A DNA stretch of 17,448 nucleotides, from positions 968 to 18,415 of the forward strand of contig CAJTTT010000045.1 of assembly GCA_910579285.1 (NCBI GenBank), in the 5' to 3' direction. A model generated the notes under the pieces. It saw nothing but the letters and a program-made list of their open reading frames with translations, was not told the DNA's origin and did not search any database. Each line of letters begins with the position of its first letter. The first letter of the stretch is position 1. This document shows, piece by piece, positions 7,056 through 14,420 of the stretch. Source of the stretch: an uncultured Lachnospiraceae bacterium (GTDB taxonomy: Bacteria; Bacillota; Clostridia; Lachnospirales; Lachnospiraceae). The translations under genes were made by a program, and so were the position numbers.

Positions 7056-7315
7056 AATAGAAAGTTGCACATATAGGAGAAGGCAGATCACTATATTTTG
7101 CAGTTGAAAAAACGGAAATGATATCTGTGTTGTGGGAGGAACGCAAAAAAATACCCCAACCGCTATAGTCCCCGCGAAAGAACTGATAGGCCGTTAGGAT
7201 ATTTTTTACATCCGTTATTTTAAAGCATTTCTGCATAAATGTAAAGTATCTGTCAAAAAACGGCGGGAGGATTGCCATCTTCCTGCAGCAGGCAATCACA
7301 GACAGGAGGTTTACA
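7031..7315 (+). other. Long 5' leader of the arabinoside operon with hairpins
   Basis: About 280 nt separate the promoter from the first gene, with no convincing coding sequence. Possible structures are AACCGCTAT paired with ATAGGCCGTT (about 7158-7196, one mismatch and one bulge), and a perfect 7-bp stem GATTGCC / GGCAATC (7270-7276, 7291-7297) ending 6 nt before the AGGAGG of the solute-binding protein. A CCTG/CAGG pairing (7282-7285, 7289-7292) would compete with it. No riboswitch class is recognised. Confidence 0.5.
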
Positions 7316-8659
7316 ATGAGAAAGAAATGGATAAGCGCACTTTTGAGTGCGGCAATGTGCATCACATTATTGGCAGGATGCGGAGGAAATACGAATCAGA
7401 CAGCGTCCGGCGATACGGCGGACACGAAGCAGGAGGAGCAGGCGTCTGCGGACACACAGGCGGACGGCAGCGATGCGGCGGACACGGCGTCCGGGGAGAA
7501 GATTACGTTACAGTTCTGGAATGTGTTTACCGGCTCCGACGGGGATATTCTGCGGGAGATTGTAGATAACTATAATAAGACGAATACGGATAACATTGAG
7601 ATTCAGATGGATATTATGCCGAATGACCAGCTTCAGCAGAAGCTCCCTGCAGCGATCGCTACAGGTACCGCACCCGATTTTGTGCTGTTTGGCGTGGAGA
7701 ACATTGCGCCCTATGTGAGCAATGATTCTCTGGAGGATATCAGTGATTTCTGGGATGTGACAGGTGTTGATAAGAGCAATATTCTGGAGAATGTGCTGGA
7801 GCTTTCCCATGTGGACGGTAAGCTGTATGGGTCGCCGATGCAGTATAATGTGAGCTATTTATACTGGAACAAGGATCTGTTCAGAGACGCGGGATTAGAT
7901 CCTGAAAAGGCGCCTGCTACGATGGAGGAGCTGGCGGAGTATGCGGTGAAGCTGACGAACCCGGAGAAGAACCAGTTTGGTCTTGCGCTTCCCACAAGCG
8001 TTACATACATGCAGTTCTTATGGGCTAACGGCGGCGATGCAGATGATCCCGATACAAATACCAATCTGTTAAATTCAGAAGAGAACGTAAAAACCCTGGA
8101 ATGGCTGCAGGATCTGACGGTGAATAAGAAGGTGTCTCCGAATAACATCACCGGGCCGGAGGCGGACACTATGCTTCAGGCGGGGCAGATCGGTATGTAC
8201 ATGAGCGGGCCCTGGCAGATCAACGGACTGCGGGCACAGGGCATCGACTTTGGTATTGCACCCTGCGTGGCTGGCAGCGCCGGCGCCTTTTCCCCAGCAG
8301 GCGGATGCAGCTATGTGATTCCCAAAGGCACAGAGGAAAGCCATAAGCTGGCGGCATATAAGTTCATGCAGTATTGGCTGACGGATGATATTTTGAAGGA
8401 GTGGTCTCAGAGAAACGGATTCCCGGTATGGTCGAAGACACTGATGGAGGACCCGGAGATCCAGGGGGACGAGGTGCTGAGCGCCATCTCCAAAGCGACG
8501 GAGATAGGCCGTTCCTATAATCTTGGTTACTCGCTGGCAAGCCAGATTGACAATGATGTGATGATTCCGCTGTTCGAGAAGGTGATGTCGGGCGCTGCGG
8601 CGCCGCAGGATGCTTTGAAGGAGGCGTCCGAAGCAATGGACAGGGTGCTTGCACAGTAG
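7316..8659 (+). CDS. Sugar ABC transporter substrate-binding lipoprotein (CUT1 family)
   Basis: A 447-residue extracellular solute-binding protein, family 1. A signal peptide ends in the lipobox LLAGC, so Cys22 would be lipidated and the protein tethered outside the membrane. A low-complexity linker of Asp, Ala, Thr and Gly (about 25-60) follows. The mature domain starts with ITLQFWNVFTGSDGD, and includes ATGTAPDFVLFG and AGQIGMYMSGPWQING, typical of maltose/arabinose-oligosaccharide binders. AGGAGG lies 6 nt before ATG 7316. It is first in an operon with two permeases and a GH51 arabinofuranosidase, so the likely ligand is arabinose-containing oligosaccharide (AraN-like). Ligand is inferred from context only. 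Confidence 0.94.
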   Translation: MRKKWISALLSAAMCITLLAGCGGNTNQTASGDTADTKQEEQASADTQADGSDAADTASGEKITLQFWNVFTGSDGDILREIVDNYNKTNTDNIEIQMDIMPNDQLQQKLPAAIATGTAPDFVLFGVENIAPYVSNDSLEDISDFWDVTGVDKSNILENVLELSHVDGKLYGSPMQYNVSYLYWNKDLFRDAGLDPEKAPATMEELAEYAVKLTNPEKNQFGLALPTSVTYMQFLWANGGDADDPDTNTNLLNSEENVKTLEWLQDLTVNKKVSPNNITGPEADTMLQAGQIGMYMSGPWQINGLRAQGIDFGIAPCVAGSAGAFSPAGGCSYVIPKGTEESHKLAAYKFMQYWLTDDILKEWSQRNGFPVWSKTLMEDPEIQGDEVLSAISKATEIGRSYNLGYSLASQIDNDVMIPLFEKVMSGAAAPQDALKEASEAMDRVLAQ

Positions 8660-8678
8660 GAGGTACATGGAAAAACCG

Positions 8679-8706
8679 AAAGAACCGTCGTTTTCGGCGG
8701 TTCTTT
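8679..8706 (+). other. Strong intercistronic hairpin between binding protein and permease
   Basis: A 12-bp stem (arms AAAGAACCGTCG 8679-8690 and CGGCGGTTCTTT 8695-8706, one T-G wobble) closes on a TTTT tetraloop. There is no T-run after it, so full termination is not expected. Such hairpins often protect the 3' end of the upstream message and lower permease expression relative to binding protein. Confidence 0.8.
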
Positions 8707-8726
8707 GCACTTTACGGGAGAAAATT

Positions 8727-9638
8727 ATGACCAACAGTAAAAAGAAGAAAAAGTATGTGGCGCAGAACCAGAAGAGCGCGTATCTTTTTATATTACCGTC
8801 TATGATCATCTTATCGGTATTTGTGTTTATCCCGCTGATTGCTTCCTTTGTAATCAGTATTACCGATATGAACATTTTTATGAAAGATGTCAGTTTTGTG
8901 GGGCTCAAAAACTTTACCCGCCTGTTCTCGGACAACAGGGTGTCGAATGCCACGTTTAACAGTCTCTATTTCACCTTGCTCGAGGTGCCGCTGCAGGTGG
9001 GACTGGCCCTGCTTTTGACGGTGTGTCTTGCGAAGAACAACAGGTATTGCAAGATGCTGCGTTCCGTCTATTATCTGCCCTTTGTCTGTTCCATGACGGC
9101 AATCGGCATTGTGTGGTCCATGCTGCTTGATCCTAACATGGGGCTTGTGGCCTACTGGCTGAAGCAGGCAGGTTTTGAGACGGCGGCCTTCTTAAAAGAC
9201 CCGAAGTTCGCCATGCCTACGGTGATTGCCGTGACAGCATGGAAAGGCTTCGGCTATACGCTGACGCTTCTTGCGGCGGCGGTGTTAAACATCCCCCAGT
9301 CGCTTTATGAGGCGGCGCAGATGGACGGAGCGGGGAGTTTTCAGAAGTTTATCCACATTACCATTCCGGGAATCTGGGCAACCATCAGTTTCTGCATTGT
9401 CACAACGACCATAGGCGCCATGCAGATGTTTGACCAGGCTTATGTTATGACGCAGGGCGGGCCGTTGAACAAGACAGAGACGGTGGTGCAGTATATTTAT
9501 GACAGGGGATTCCAGACGGCGCCCTACGATCTCGGCTATGCATCGGCGATCTCCGTGTACCTGTTTGTGATCGTGGCGGTGATGACTTTTGTGCTGCGCA
9601 GATTCGTGCTGAAGGGAGGGGAGGATGCAGATGCGTAA
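8727..9638 (+). CDS. Sugar ABC transporter permease (MalF/AraP type)
   Basis: A 303-residue CUT1 inner-membrane permease. A Lys-rich start (MTNSKKKKKYV) precedes six predicted transmembrane helices, the first about 18-41. The EAA loop that docks the ATPase is at residues about 193-216 (LYEAAQMDGAGSFQKF then IHITIP). ATG 8727 follows GGGAG at 7 nt. ATG 8667 is in frame and has AGGAGG, but the gap of 3 nt is too short and it would place the strong intercistronic hairpin inside the coding region. The second permease overlaps the end by 8 nt, which implies translational coupling. No ATP-binding subunit is encoded in the operon; in Firmicutes CUT1 systems usually share one (MsmX/MsiK type). Confidence 0.93.
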   Translation: MTNSKKKKKYVAQNQKSAYLFILPSMIILSVFVFIPLIASFVISITDMNIFMKDVSFVGLKNFTRLFSDNRVSNATFNSLYFTLLEVPLQVGLALLLTVCLAKNNRYCKMLRSVYYLPFVCSMTAIGIVWSMLLDPNMGLVAYWLKQAGFETAAFLKDPKFAMPTVIAVTAWKGFGYTLTLLAAAVLNIPQSLYEAAQMDGAGSFQKFIHITIPGIWATISFCIVTTTIGAMQMFDQAYVMTQGGPLNKTETVVQYIYDRGFQTAPYDLGYASAISVYLFVIVAVMTFVLRRFVLKGGEDADA

Positions 9639-10467
9639 GAAAATTGGGAAGATAACGTTGGCTGCGGCGTTTGGATATCTGTTTACGTTTCTGATTGCCG
9701 TTACGGTGCTGATCCCCATTTTGTGGCTGCTTGTCTCATCCTTTAAGACCGATGTGGGCGTGATCAAGTTTCCGCCCCGGTTTTTCCCGGAAGAGTGGAC
9801 GCTGCACCAGTACCTGTATGTGGGGGACAGCATTCCGATCTTTGAAATGACGAAGAATACCGTAATTTTTGCAGGAGGTGTGACAGTGATCAGCCTGTTG
9901 TTTGACTCTATGGCAGGCTACGCCTTTGCAAGGATGCGTTTTAAAGGCTCCAAGGTTTTGTTTTCCATCATTCTGCTGACGATGATGGTGCCGTTCCAGA
10001 TTATTATGACGCCGCTTTACATCGAAGTGTATAAGCTGCATCTTCTGGACAGTTATCTGGGGCTGATCCTGCCGCGGGCAACAAGCGCCTTTGGCATTTA
10101 TATGATGAGTTCCTTCTTCCAGGGACTGCCGAAGTCATTGGAGGAATCGGGAAGGATAGACGGCATGAGCGAATTTCGGATCTTTTGGTCCATTATGATG
10201 CCGTTATGTAAACCAGCATTGGTGAGTCTGGGCATCTTCCATTTTATGAATAACTGGAACGATCTGCTCTACCCGCTGATGCTCACCAGTTCCCAGAATA
10301 AGCGGACGCTTTCGGCGGGACTTGCGGTTCTGGTGGGAAATAAGGTGATTAAGTACGGGCCGACGCTGGCCGCAACAATGATCTCTCTGACGCCGCTTCT
10401 GATCCTGTATATTTTCTGTCAGAAGTATTTCATAGAGGGTGTGGCGGCATCCGGGGTGAAAGAGTAG
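9631..10467 (+). CDS. Sugar ABC transporter permease (MalG/AraQ type)
   Basis: A 278-residue partner of the preceding permease. After a short basic N-terminus (MRKKIGKIT), six membrane helices are predicted. The large extracytoplasmic stretch holds FPPRFFPEEWTLHQY, a MalG-type signature. The EAA loop lies at about 169-192 (LEESGRIDGMSEFRIFWSIM). Two in-frame ATGs exist, 9625 and 9631. The AGGGGAGG ribosome binding site is 6 nt from the second, which is chosen. The two permeases form the translocation channel for the arabinoside taken from the lipoprotein. The arabinofuranosidase gene starts 77 nt later. Confidence 0.93.
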   Translation: MRKKIGKITLAAAFGYLFTFLIAVTVLIPILWLLVSSFKTDVGVIKFPPRFFPEEWTLHQYLYVGDSIPIFEMTKNTVIFAGGVTVISLLFDSMAGYAFARMRFKGSKVLFSIILLTMMVPFQIIMTPLYIEVYKLHLLDSYLGLILPRATSAFGIYMMSSFFQGLPKSLEESGRIDGMSEFRIFWSIMMPLCKPALVSLGIFHFMNNWNDLLYPLMLTSSQNKRTLSAGLAVLVGNKVIKYGPTLAATMISLTPLLILYIFCQKYFIEGVAASGVKE

Positions 10468-10544
10468 GCAGGCGGAGCGTGAGCAGCGCATAAACAGGAC
10501 AAAAGATTTGAGAAATCAACGAAAATAAGGAGAACCGTAACGAC

Positions 10545-12059
10545 ATGGAGAAAATAAAAGCGCGTATTACTGTGAATAAGAAATTTGTAAGGGGTGAGAT
10601 TGACAGGAGGATTTACGGCTCTTTTGTGGAGCATATGGGCCGTGTGGTCTATTCGGGCATCTATGAACCGGGGCATGAAACCGCGGACGAGGATGGATTC
10701 CGGCAGGATGTGCTGGAAAAAGTAAAGCAGATGGGCGTCACGGCCGTGCGCTATCCGGGCGGGAATTTTGTTTCCTGCTATGACTGGCGTGACGGTGTGG
10801 GACCGGCAAAGGAGCGTCCCCGCAGGCTGGAGATTGCATGGCGCGCCATCGAGACCAATGAGGTCGGGATCAATGAATTTATGCGGTGGGCAGAGAAAGC
10901 GGGGATAGAGCCGGTGTTCGCCGTAAATCTGGGTACGAAGGGGATCGAGAACGCGGTGTCCCTTGTGGAATACTGTAACATCAAGGAGGGAACCTATTAC
11001 AGCGACTGGCGAAAGGAACATGGGGTGGAAAACCCATACGGCATCAAGACATGGTGTCTTGGAAATGAGATGGACGGTGACTGGCAGATCGGGCATAAGA
11101 CGGCACAGGAGTACGGCAGGCTGGCACAGGAGACGGCAAAAGCCATGAAACAGGTGGACAACAGCATTGAGCTTGTCTCCTGCGGCAGTTCCAAATCCGA
11201 TATGAAAACGTATCCCGACTGGGAGGCGGAAACGCTGAAATATACATACCCTTATGTGGATTATGTTTCCCTGCACCAATACTACGGCGGGCAGGAACTG
11301 GGCACGGAGAATTTCCTGTCCCAGTCGCTTGATATGGAGCAGTATATCAAAACGGTGATCGGAACGTGCGACTATGTGAAGGCATGGCACCGTTCGGACA
11401 AGACGCTGTACATCAGCTTCGACGAGTGGGGCGTGTGGTCGGTGCCGGATCAGGTTGTGGCGGCTTCGGTGGATGAAAGCCCCTGGCAGGTGGCGCCTCA
11501 TTTGAGCGAGCAGATTTACACGATGGAAGATTCCCTCCTGTTTGCCGGAATGATGATGAACTTTTTAAAGTACGCGGACCGCATTAAGATTGCCTGCCAG
11601 TCCCTGCTGACCAATATCAGCGCGGCAATTATGACCGAGCGGGGCGGTGAGGTGTGGGTACAGCCGATTTATTATCCCTTTATGCATATGGCCAATTACG
11701 GGGTGGGGAAAACCCTGCTCGGTGTGGACGAAATACCCTGTTATGACTGCGATCTCAGCAAAGATGTGCCCTGTGTGGATTATGCGGCGGTTTATAATGA
11801 GGAGGGAAGGGAAGTGGTGCTGTTTGCCGTAAACCGCACGGGGAAGGAAGCGGAGGTGGATCTGGAGCTGCAGGGATTTGATGCAGTCTGCGTCAAGGAG
11901 CATATCACCATGCACTGCGAGGACAGGAAAATGACCAATCTGGAAGACCATCATGCGGTAAGGCCGCAGCAGTCGGACCAAAGCGTTCTTCAGGACAACA
12001 AAGTGACAAGTATTCTGCCGTCTTTTTCCTGGAATATGGTACGAATCGAAATTCTGTGA
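10545..12059 (+). CDS. abfA: Intracellular alpha-L-arabinofuranosidase, GH51
   Basis: A 504-residue retaining glycoside hydrolase that removes terminal alpha-L-arabinofuranosyl residues from arabino- and arabinoxylo-oligosaccharides. The (beta/alpha)8 barrel carries the acid/base Glu175 in WCLGNEMDG and the nucleophile Glu294 in YISFDEWGVW. These numbers coincide with those I recall for the Geobacillus GH51 enzyme (175 and 294, about 502 residues). Early GSFVEHMGRVVYSGIYEPGH and RYPGGNFVSCYDWRDG are also typical. A C-terminal beta-sandwich domain follows (about 390-504, ending in SFSWNMVRIEIL). There is no signal peptide, so substrate must be imported by the ABC transporter just upstream. AAGGAG lies 13 nt before ATG 10545, a rather long spacing. 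The length is normal and no key residue is missing. Confidence 0.96.
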   Translation: MEKIKARITVNKKFVRGEIDRRIYGSFVEHMGRVVYSGIYEPGHETADEDGFRQDVLEKVKQMGVTAVRYPGGNFVSCYDWRDGVGPAKERPRRLEIAWRAIETNEVGINEFMRWAEKAGIEPVFAVNLGTKGIENAVSLVEYCNIKEGTYYSDWRKEHGVENPYGIKTWCLGNEMDGDWQIGHKTAQEYGRLAQETAKAMKQVDNSIELVSCGSSKSDMKTYPDWEAETLKYTYPYVDYVSLHQYYGGQELGTENFLSQSLDMEQYIKTVIGTCDYVKAWHRSDKTLYISFDEWGVWSVPDQVVAASVDESPWQVAPHLSEQIYTMEDSLLFAGMMMNFLKYADRIKIACQSLLTNISAAIMTERGGEVWVQPIYYPFMHMANYGVGKTLLGVDEIPCYDCDLSKDVPCVDYAAVYNEEGREVVLFAVNRTGKEAEVDLELQGFDAVCVKEHITMHCEDRKMTNLEDHHAVRPQQSDQSVLQDNKVTSILPSFSWNMVRIEIL

Positions 12060-12090
12060 TAAAATGGAAACGTGAAAAGTGCTTCTGAAG

Positions 12091-12182
12091 ACGTCCCGGC
12101 ATAGGACGGAGACGCCAGGTCAGCAAGCTGACCTGGAAGCGCTAAGTTTCGCGTAGAAGAATGCTTAAAAAGCGGCATTCTC
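12091..12182 (-). repeat. Structured dispersed repeat, copy A (inverted)
   Basis: This element fills much of the abfA-lacI gap (12060-12215). Read on the minus strand it begins with the 24-nt box 12182-12159 (core GAATGCCGCTTTTTAAGC), then a middle with a 10-bp perfect palindrome (CCAGGTCAGC / GCTGACCTGG, 12115-12124 and 12127-12136), and ends with a CGTCC / GGACG hairpin (12092-12108). The 24-nt box matches copy B (14175-14198) at 23 of 24 positions and the terminal hairpin at 15 of 18. No T-run follows, so it is not an ordinary terminator. Confidence 0.8.
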
Positions 12183-12215
12183 CGAATAAAAGCCAGTCAT
12201 AAAGGGGGATAAGCG

Positions 12216-13220
12216 GTGGCGATAACAGCGAAGGAACTTGCCGAAATGTGCGGCGTGTCGAGAATGACCGTGCACCGGGCGCTCACAGATACAGGAAGGA
12301 TCAACCCCCAGACGAAGGAATTAATTCAGACCAAGGCGAAGGAATGCGGCTACCGGCCGGATCTGCTGGCGCGAGGGCTGGTAAAAGGACAGACCTTTTA
12401 CATAGGCGTGGTAGTGCTTGATGTGAACAACAGATATTTCTCGCAGATGCTCAGCGCCATCAGCACAGAGGCGCGCAAGCGGGGGTATTTTGTCAACATC
12501 ACGCTCCATGAAGAGAACAAGGAGATGGAAAAGGAGCAGTTGGAGCGGCTGGTGGATTACCATGTGGATGGCATTATCCTCTCCTCGGTCAACCAGGGAA
12601 AGGCGTACAGGGATTTTCTGAGAAGTCTCGACACGCCTATTGTGACGATAGGAAATAAAATTGCGGACGGCATTCCCTTTGTGAGCATCAAGGAGAAAGA
12701 AGCGGCGGGGGAAGCTGCGGAGACGATCTTAAAAAAAGGATACGAAAAAATTGTTTTCGTGTGTCCGCCCCTGGAGCAGACCGAAGGAAACACCTATGTG
12801 CACCGACAGCGTCTGGAGGGCTTTACGGAGGCGGTGGAGAGGTGGAAACATACCGGGAACAAGACGGTGGAGAGCCTTGTGATCGGTGTCCGGGAAGGGT
12901 TTGTGGATCGTACCTTTGAAGAACTGCAGATATCCGAAAAGAGGACGGCTTTTTTCTGCTCCGGCGATGTCTTTGCGCTGGACATTATGAAATATATGAC
13001 AGGAAAGGGAAAAAAGGCCGGGGTGGATTACGGAATTGTAGGGTTCGACGGCATTGACATTTTAGACTATGTGACGCCGCGGCTTTATACCATCTATAAT
13101 CCTGTGGAACCTGTGGCGAAGGAGGCGGTGAAGCTCCTCTTCAGGCTGATGAACGGGGAAGCGGCGGGAGATGAGACGGTGATACTGGACTGTAAAATGA
13201 TGGCGGGCGATACGCTGTGA
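12216..13220 (+). CDS. LacI-family transcriptional regulator
   Basis: A 334-residue repressor of normal LacI length. The N-terminal helix-turn-helix is ITAKELAEMCGVSRMTVHRAL (residues 3-23, recognition helix SRMTVHRAL). The hinge helix is at about 44-54 (RPDLLARGLVKG), followed by the periplasmic-binding-protein-like effector domain starting IGVVVLDVNN. GTG 12216 is the start: GGGGGAT lies 7-8 nt upstream. It follows the arabinofuranosidase gene in the same direction and most likely controls the promoter at 7002-7055 in response to arabinose or an arabino-oligosaccharide; this is inferred from position. The gap of 156 nt to abfA holds repeat copy A, so it may be partly uncoupled from the operon. 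Confidence 0.93.
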   Translation: MAITAKELAEMCGVSRMTVHRALTDTGRINPQTKELIQTKAKECGYRPDLLARGLVKGQTFYIGVVVLDVNNRYFSQMLSAISTEARKRGYFVNITLHEENKEMEKEQLERLVDYHVDGIILSSVNQGKAYRDFLRSLDTPIVTIGNKIADGIPFVSIKEKEAAGEAAETILKKGYEKIVFVCPPLEQTEGNTYVHRQRLEGFTEAVERWKHTGNKTVESLVIGVREGFVDRTFEELQISEKRTAFFCSGDVFALDIMKYMTGKGKKAGVDYGIVGFDGIDILDYVTPRLYTIYNPVEPVAKEAVKLLFRLMNGEAAGDETVILDCKMMAGDTL

Positions 13221-13254
13221 GAAACATGTGAAACGAAGAGGGAGGGCGGGAAAG

Positions 13255-13581
13255 ATGGCTACGACAAAGGAATTTCACGATTATGTGGTGGGAAATCTGC
13301 AGAGGGTGGGTGACGTGACCACCAGAAAAATGATGGGAGAGTACTGCGTCTACTTTCAGGGAAAGCTGATCGGGGATATCTGCGGCAACTGTCTGTTCCT
13401 AAAGCCCACGGAATCGGTTCTCCGCCTGCTGCCGGACGCGGACAGGGATTATCCCTACGAGGGCTCCAAAACACAGATGGTCATTGTGGAGGATGTGGAG
13501 AACGAGGCGCTCATGGCGGAAATTTTACAGGAAATGTACAGGGAACTGCCGGAGCCGAAGAAGAAGGCGAAACGGGTTTAG
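13255..13581 (+). CDS. TfoX N-terminal domain protein
   Basis: A 108-residue protein consisting of the TfoX/Sxy N-terminal domain alone. The diagnostic segment is DVTTRKMMGEYCVYFQGKLIG, then LFLKPTES and a Lys-rich tail. TfoX/Sxy is a competence regulator in gamma-proteobacteria; the stand-alone N-domain in Firmicutes has no established role, and the C-terminal domain is absent here. ATG 13255 is taken as the start (GGAGGGCGGGAAAG upstream) instead of an in-frame GTG at 13228. The gene begins 34 nt after lacI and ends 17 nt before tetR, so the three probably share a transcript. Confidence 0.85.
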   Translation: MATTKEFHDYVVGNLQRVGDVTTRKMMGEYCVYFQGKLIGDICGNCLFLKPTESVLRLLPDADRDYPYEGSKTQMVIVEDVENEALMAEILQEMYRELPEPKKKAKRV

Positions 13582-13598
13582 GGGACAAGGAGTAAGCC

Positions 13599-14192
13599 AT
13601 GCCGAATACGAACACGACCAAAACTGCTCTTGCGGAATCGTTGAAAAAGTTGGTTCTGAAAAAGCGTCTGGAGAAAATAACGATCAACGACCTGACGGCC
13701 GACTGCGGCATCAGCCGAATGGCTTTTTATTATCATTTTAAGGATATTTACGATCTGGTGGAATGGGTCTGCATGGAGGACGGCCGAAAGGCGCTGCAGG
13801 ACAAAAAGACTTACGATACCTGGCAGGAGGGGATGTGCCAGGTATTCGATGCCGTTCTGGAAAACAGGGACTTTATCCTGAACGTGTACCGCAGCATTGG
13901 CAGGGAAAAGATAGAGAGCTACCTCTACAAATTTACATACGATTTGATAAAAGAGGTAGTGGAGGAAAAGTGCAGAGGGATTGACCTTGCGGCGGATCAC
14001 AAGGTTTTTATTGCGGACTTCTATAAGTATGGTTTTGTGGGAATCATGCTGGACTGGATCAGCTGCGGCATGAAGGCGGATTACGAGGAGATTGTGGAAA
14101 ATATGGGCGTGATGCTGCATGGCAATATCGCCCGCTCTATCAAAAACTTTGAGAGAGCGGACAGCGGAGGGGCAGAGAATGCTGCTTTTTAA
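13599..14192 (+). CDS. TetR/AcrR-family transcriptional regulator
   Basis: A 197-residue regulator. The TetR helix-turn-helix is at about residues 27-50 (ITINDLTADCGISRMAFYYHF, recognition helix SRMAFYYHFKD). The C-terminal part (about 80-185) resembles the DhaS-like TetR_C_8 type. AAGGAG lies 6 nt before ATG 13599. The gene just downstream, beyond a strong terminator, is oleate hydratase, whose leader holds a palindrome of operator size (14379-14395). Control of that gene, perhaps with a fatty acid as effector, is the natural hypothesis. The last codons (ENAAF and stop) lie inside repeat copy B, so that repeat supplies the C-terminus of the protein. Confidence 0.9.
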   Translation: MPNTNTTKTALAESLKKLVLKKRLEKITINDLTADCGISRMAFYYHFKDIYDLVEWVCMEDGRKALQDKKTYDTWQEGMCQVFDAVLENRDFILNVYRSIGREKIESYLYKFTYDLIKEVVEEKCRGIDLAADHKVFIADFYKYGFVGIMLDWISCGMKADYEEIVENMGVMLHGNIARSIKNFERADSGGAENAAF

Positions 14193-14248
14193 GCATTCGC
14201 CTGAGTGACAGCCAGGACTTCTTAACCTCTCGTCCTGCGGCGGGACGT
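14175..14248 (+). repeat. Structured dispersed repeat, copy B
   Basis: It begins inside the end of tetR with the 24-nt box 14175-14198 (core GAATGCTGCTTTTTAAGC), has a 32-nt middle unlike copy A apart from CCAGG, and ends in the hairpin CGTCCT / GGGACG (14231-14247). The hairpin is followed by TTTT and may work as a weak terminator of tetR. Orientation is opposite to copy A at 12091-12182. Confidence 0.8.
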
Positions 14249-14280
14249 TTTAAAAGTATTTTTCATTTCTTTACATGTAA

Positions 14281-14317
14281 GGCGGAATGATAAGTTTTTT
14301 ATCATTCCGTCTTTTTT
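14281..14317 (+). terminator. Strong rho-independent terminator after tetR
   Basis: A 13-bp stem (14281-14293 with 14299-14311, one G-T wobble) closes a 5-nt loop and is followed by six T. It stops transcription from the lacI-tfoX-tetR group before the oleate hydratase promoter. Confidence 0.95.
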
Positions 14318-14322
14318 GTAAA

Positions 14323-14351
14323 TTGGTAAAAACAGAAAGAATGGATATGAT
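14323..14351 (+). promoter_or_regulatory. Sigma-A promoter of the oleate hydratase gene
   Basis: TTGGTA (14323-14328), a 17-bp spacer and TATGAT (14346-14351) start 6 nt after the terminator. The start site would be near 14358, leaving a leader of about 63 nt. Confidence 0.72.
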
Positions 14352-14378
14352 AGCTTTAGGTAACAAAAAGGAAACGGA

Positions 14379-14395
14379 GCGGTTTTTAAAACCGC
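14379..14395. promoter_or_regulatory. Palindrome GCGGTTTT-T-AAAACCGC, candidate TetR operator
   Basis: Two perfect 8-bp arms flank one central base. It lies between the promoter and the ribosome binding site of the oleate hydratase gene, where a bound repressor would block elongation. Size and symmetry suit a TetR dimer. As RNA it could form only a poor hairpin because the loop would be too tight. Confidence 0.6.
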
Positions 14396-14420
14396 CGGGA
14401 ACAGGAAAGGTGGAACATAT

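Noticed and set aside
7119..7169. Possible 16-residue leader peptide in the arabinoside leader
   Set aside because: The ATG has no ribosome binding site and the peptide shows no attenuator-like codon run.
10419..11501. Long minus-strand frame (360 codons) opposite the arabinofuranosidase
   Set aside because: Antisense shadow; the plus strand encodes a full GH51 enzyme with both catalytic Glu residues.
12060..12215. The abfA-lacI gap as a T-box or known riboswitch
   Set aside because: No conserved T-box or riboswitch core was found and there is no terminator with a T-run; the repeat with a second copy explains most of the structure.
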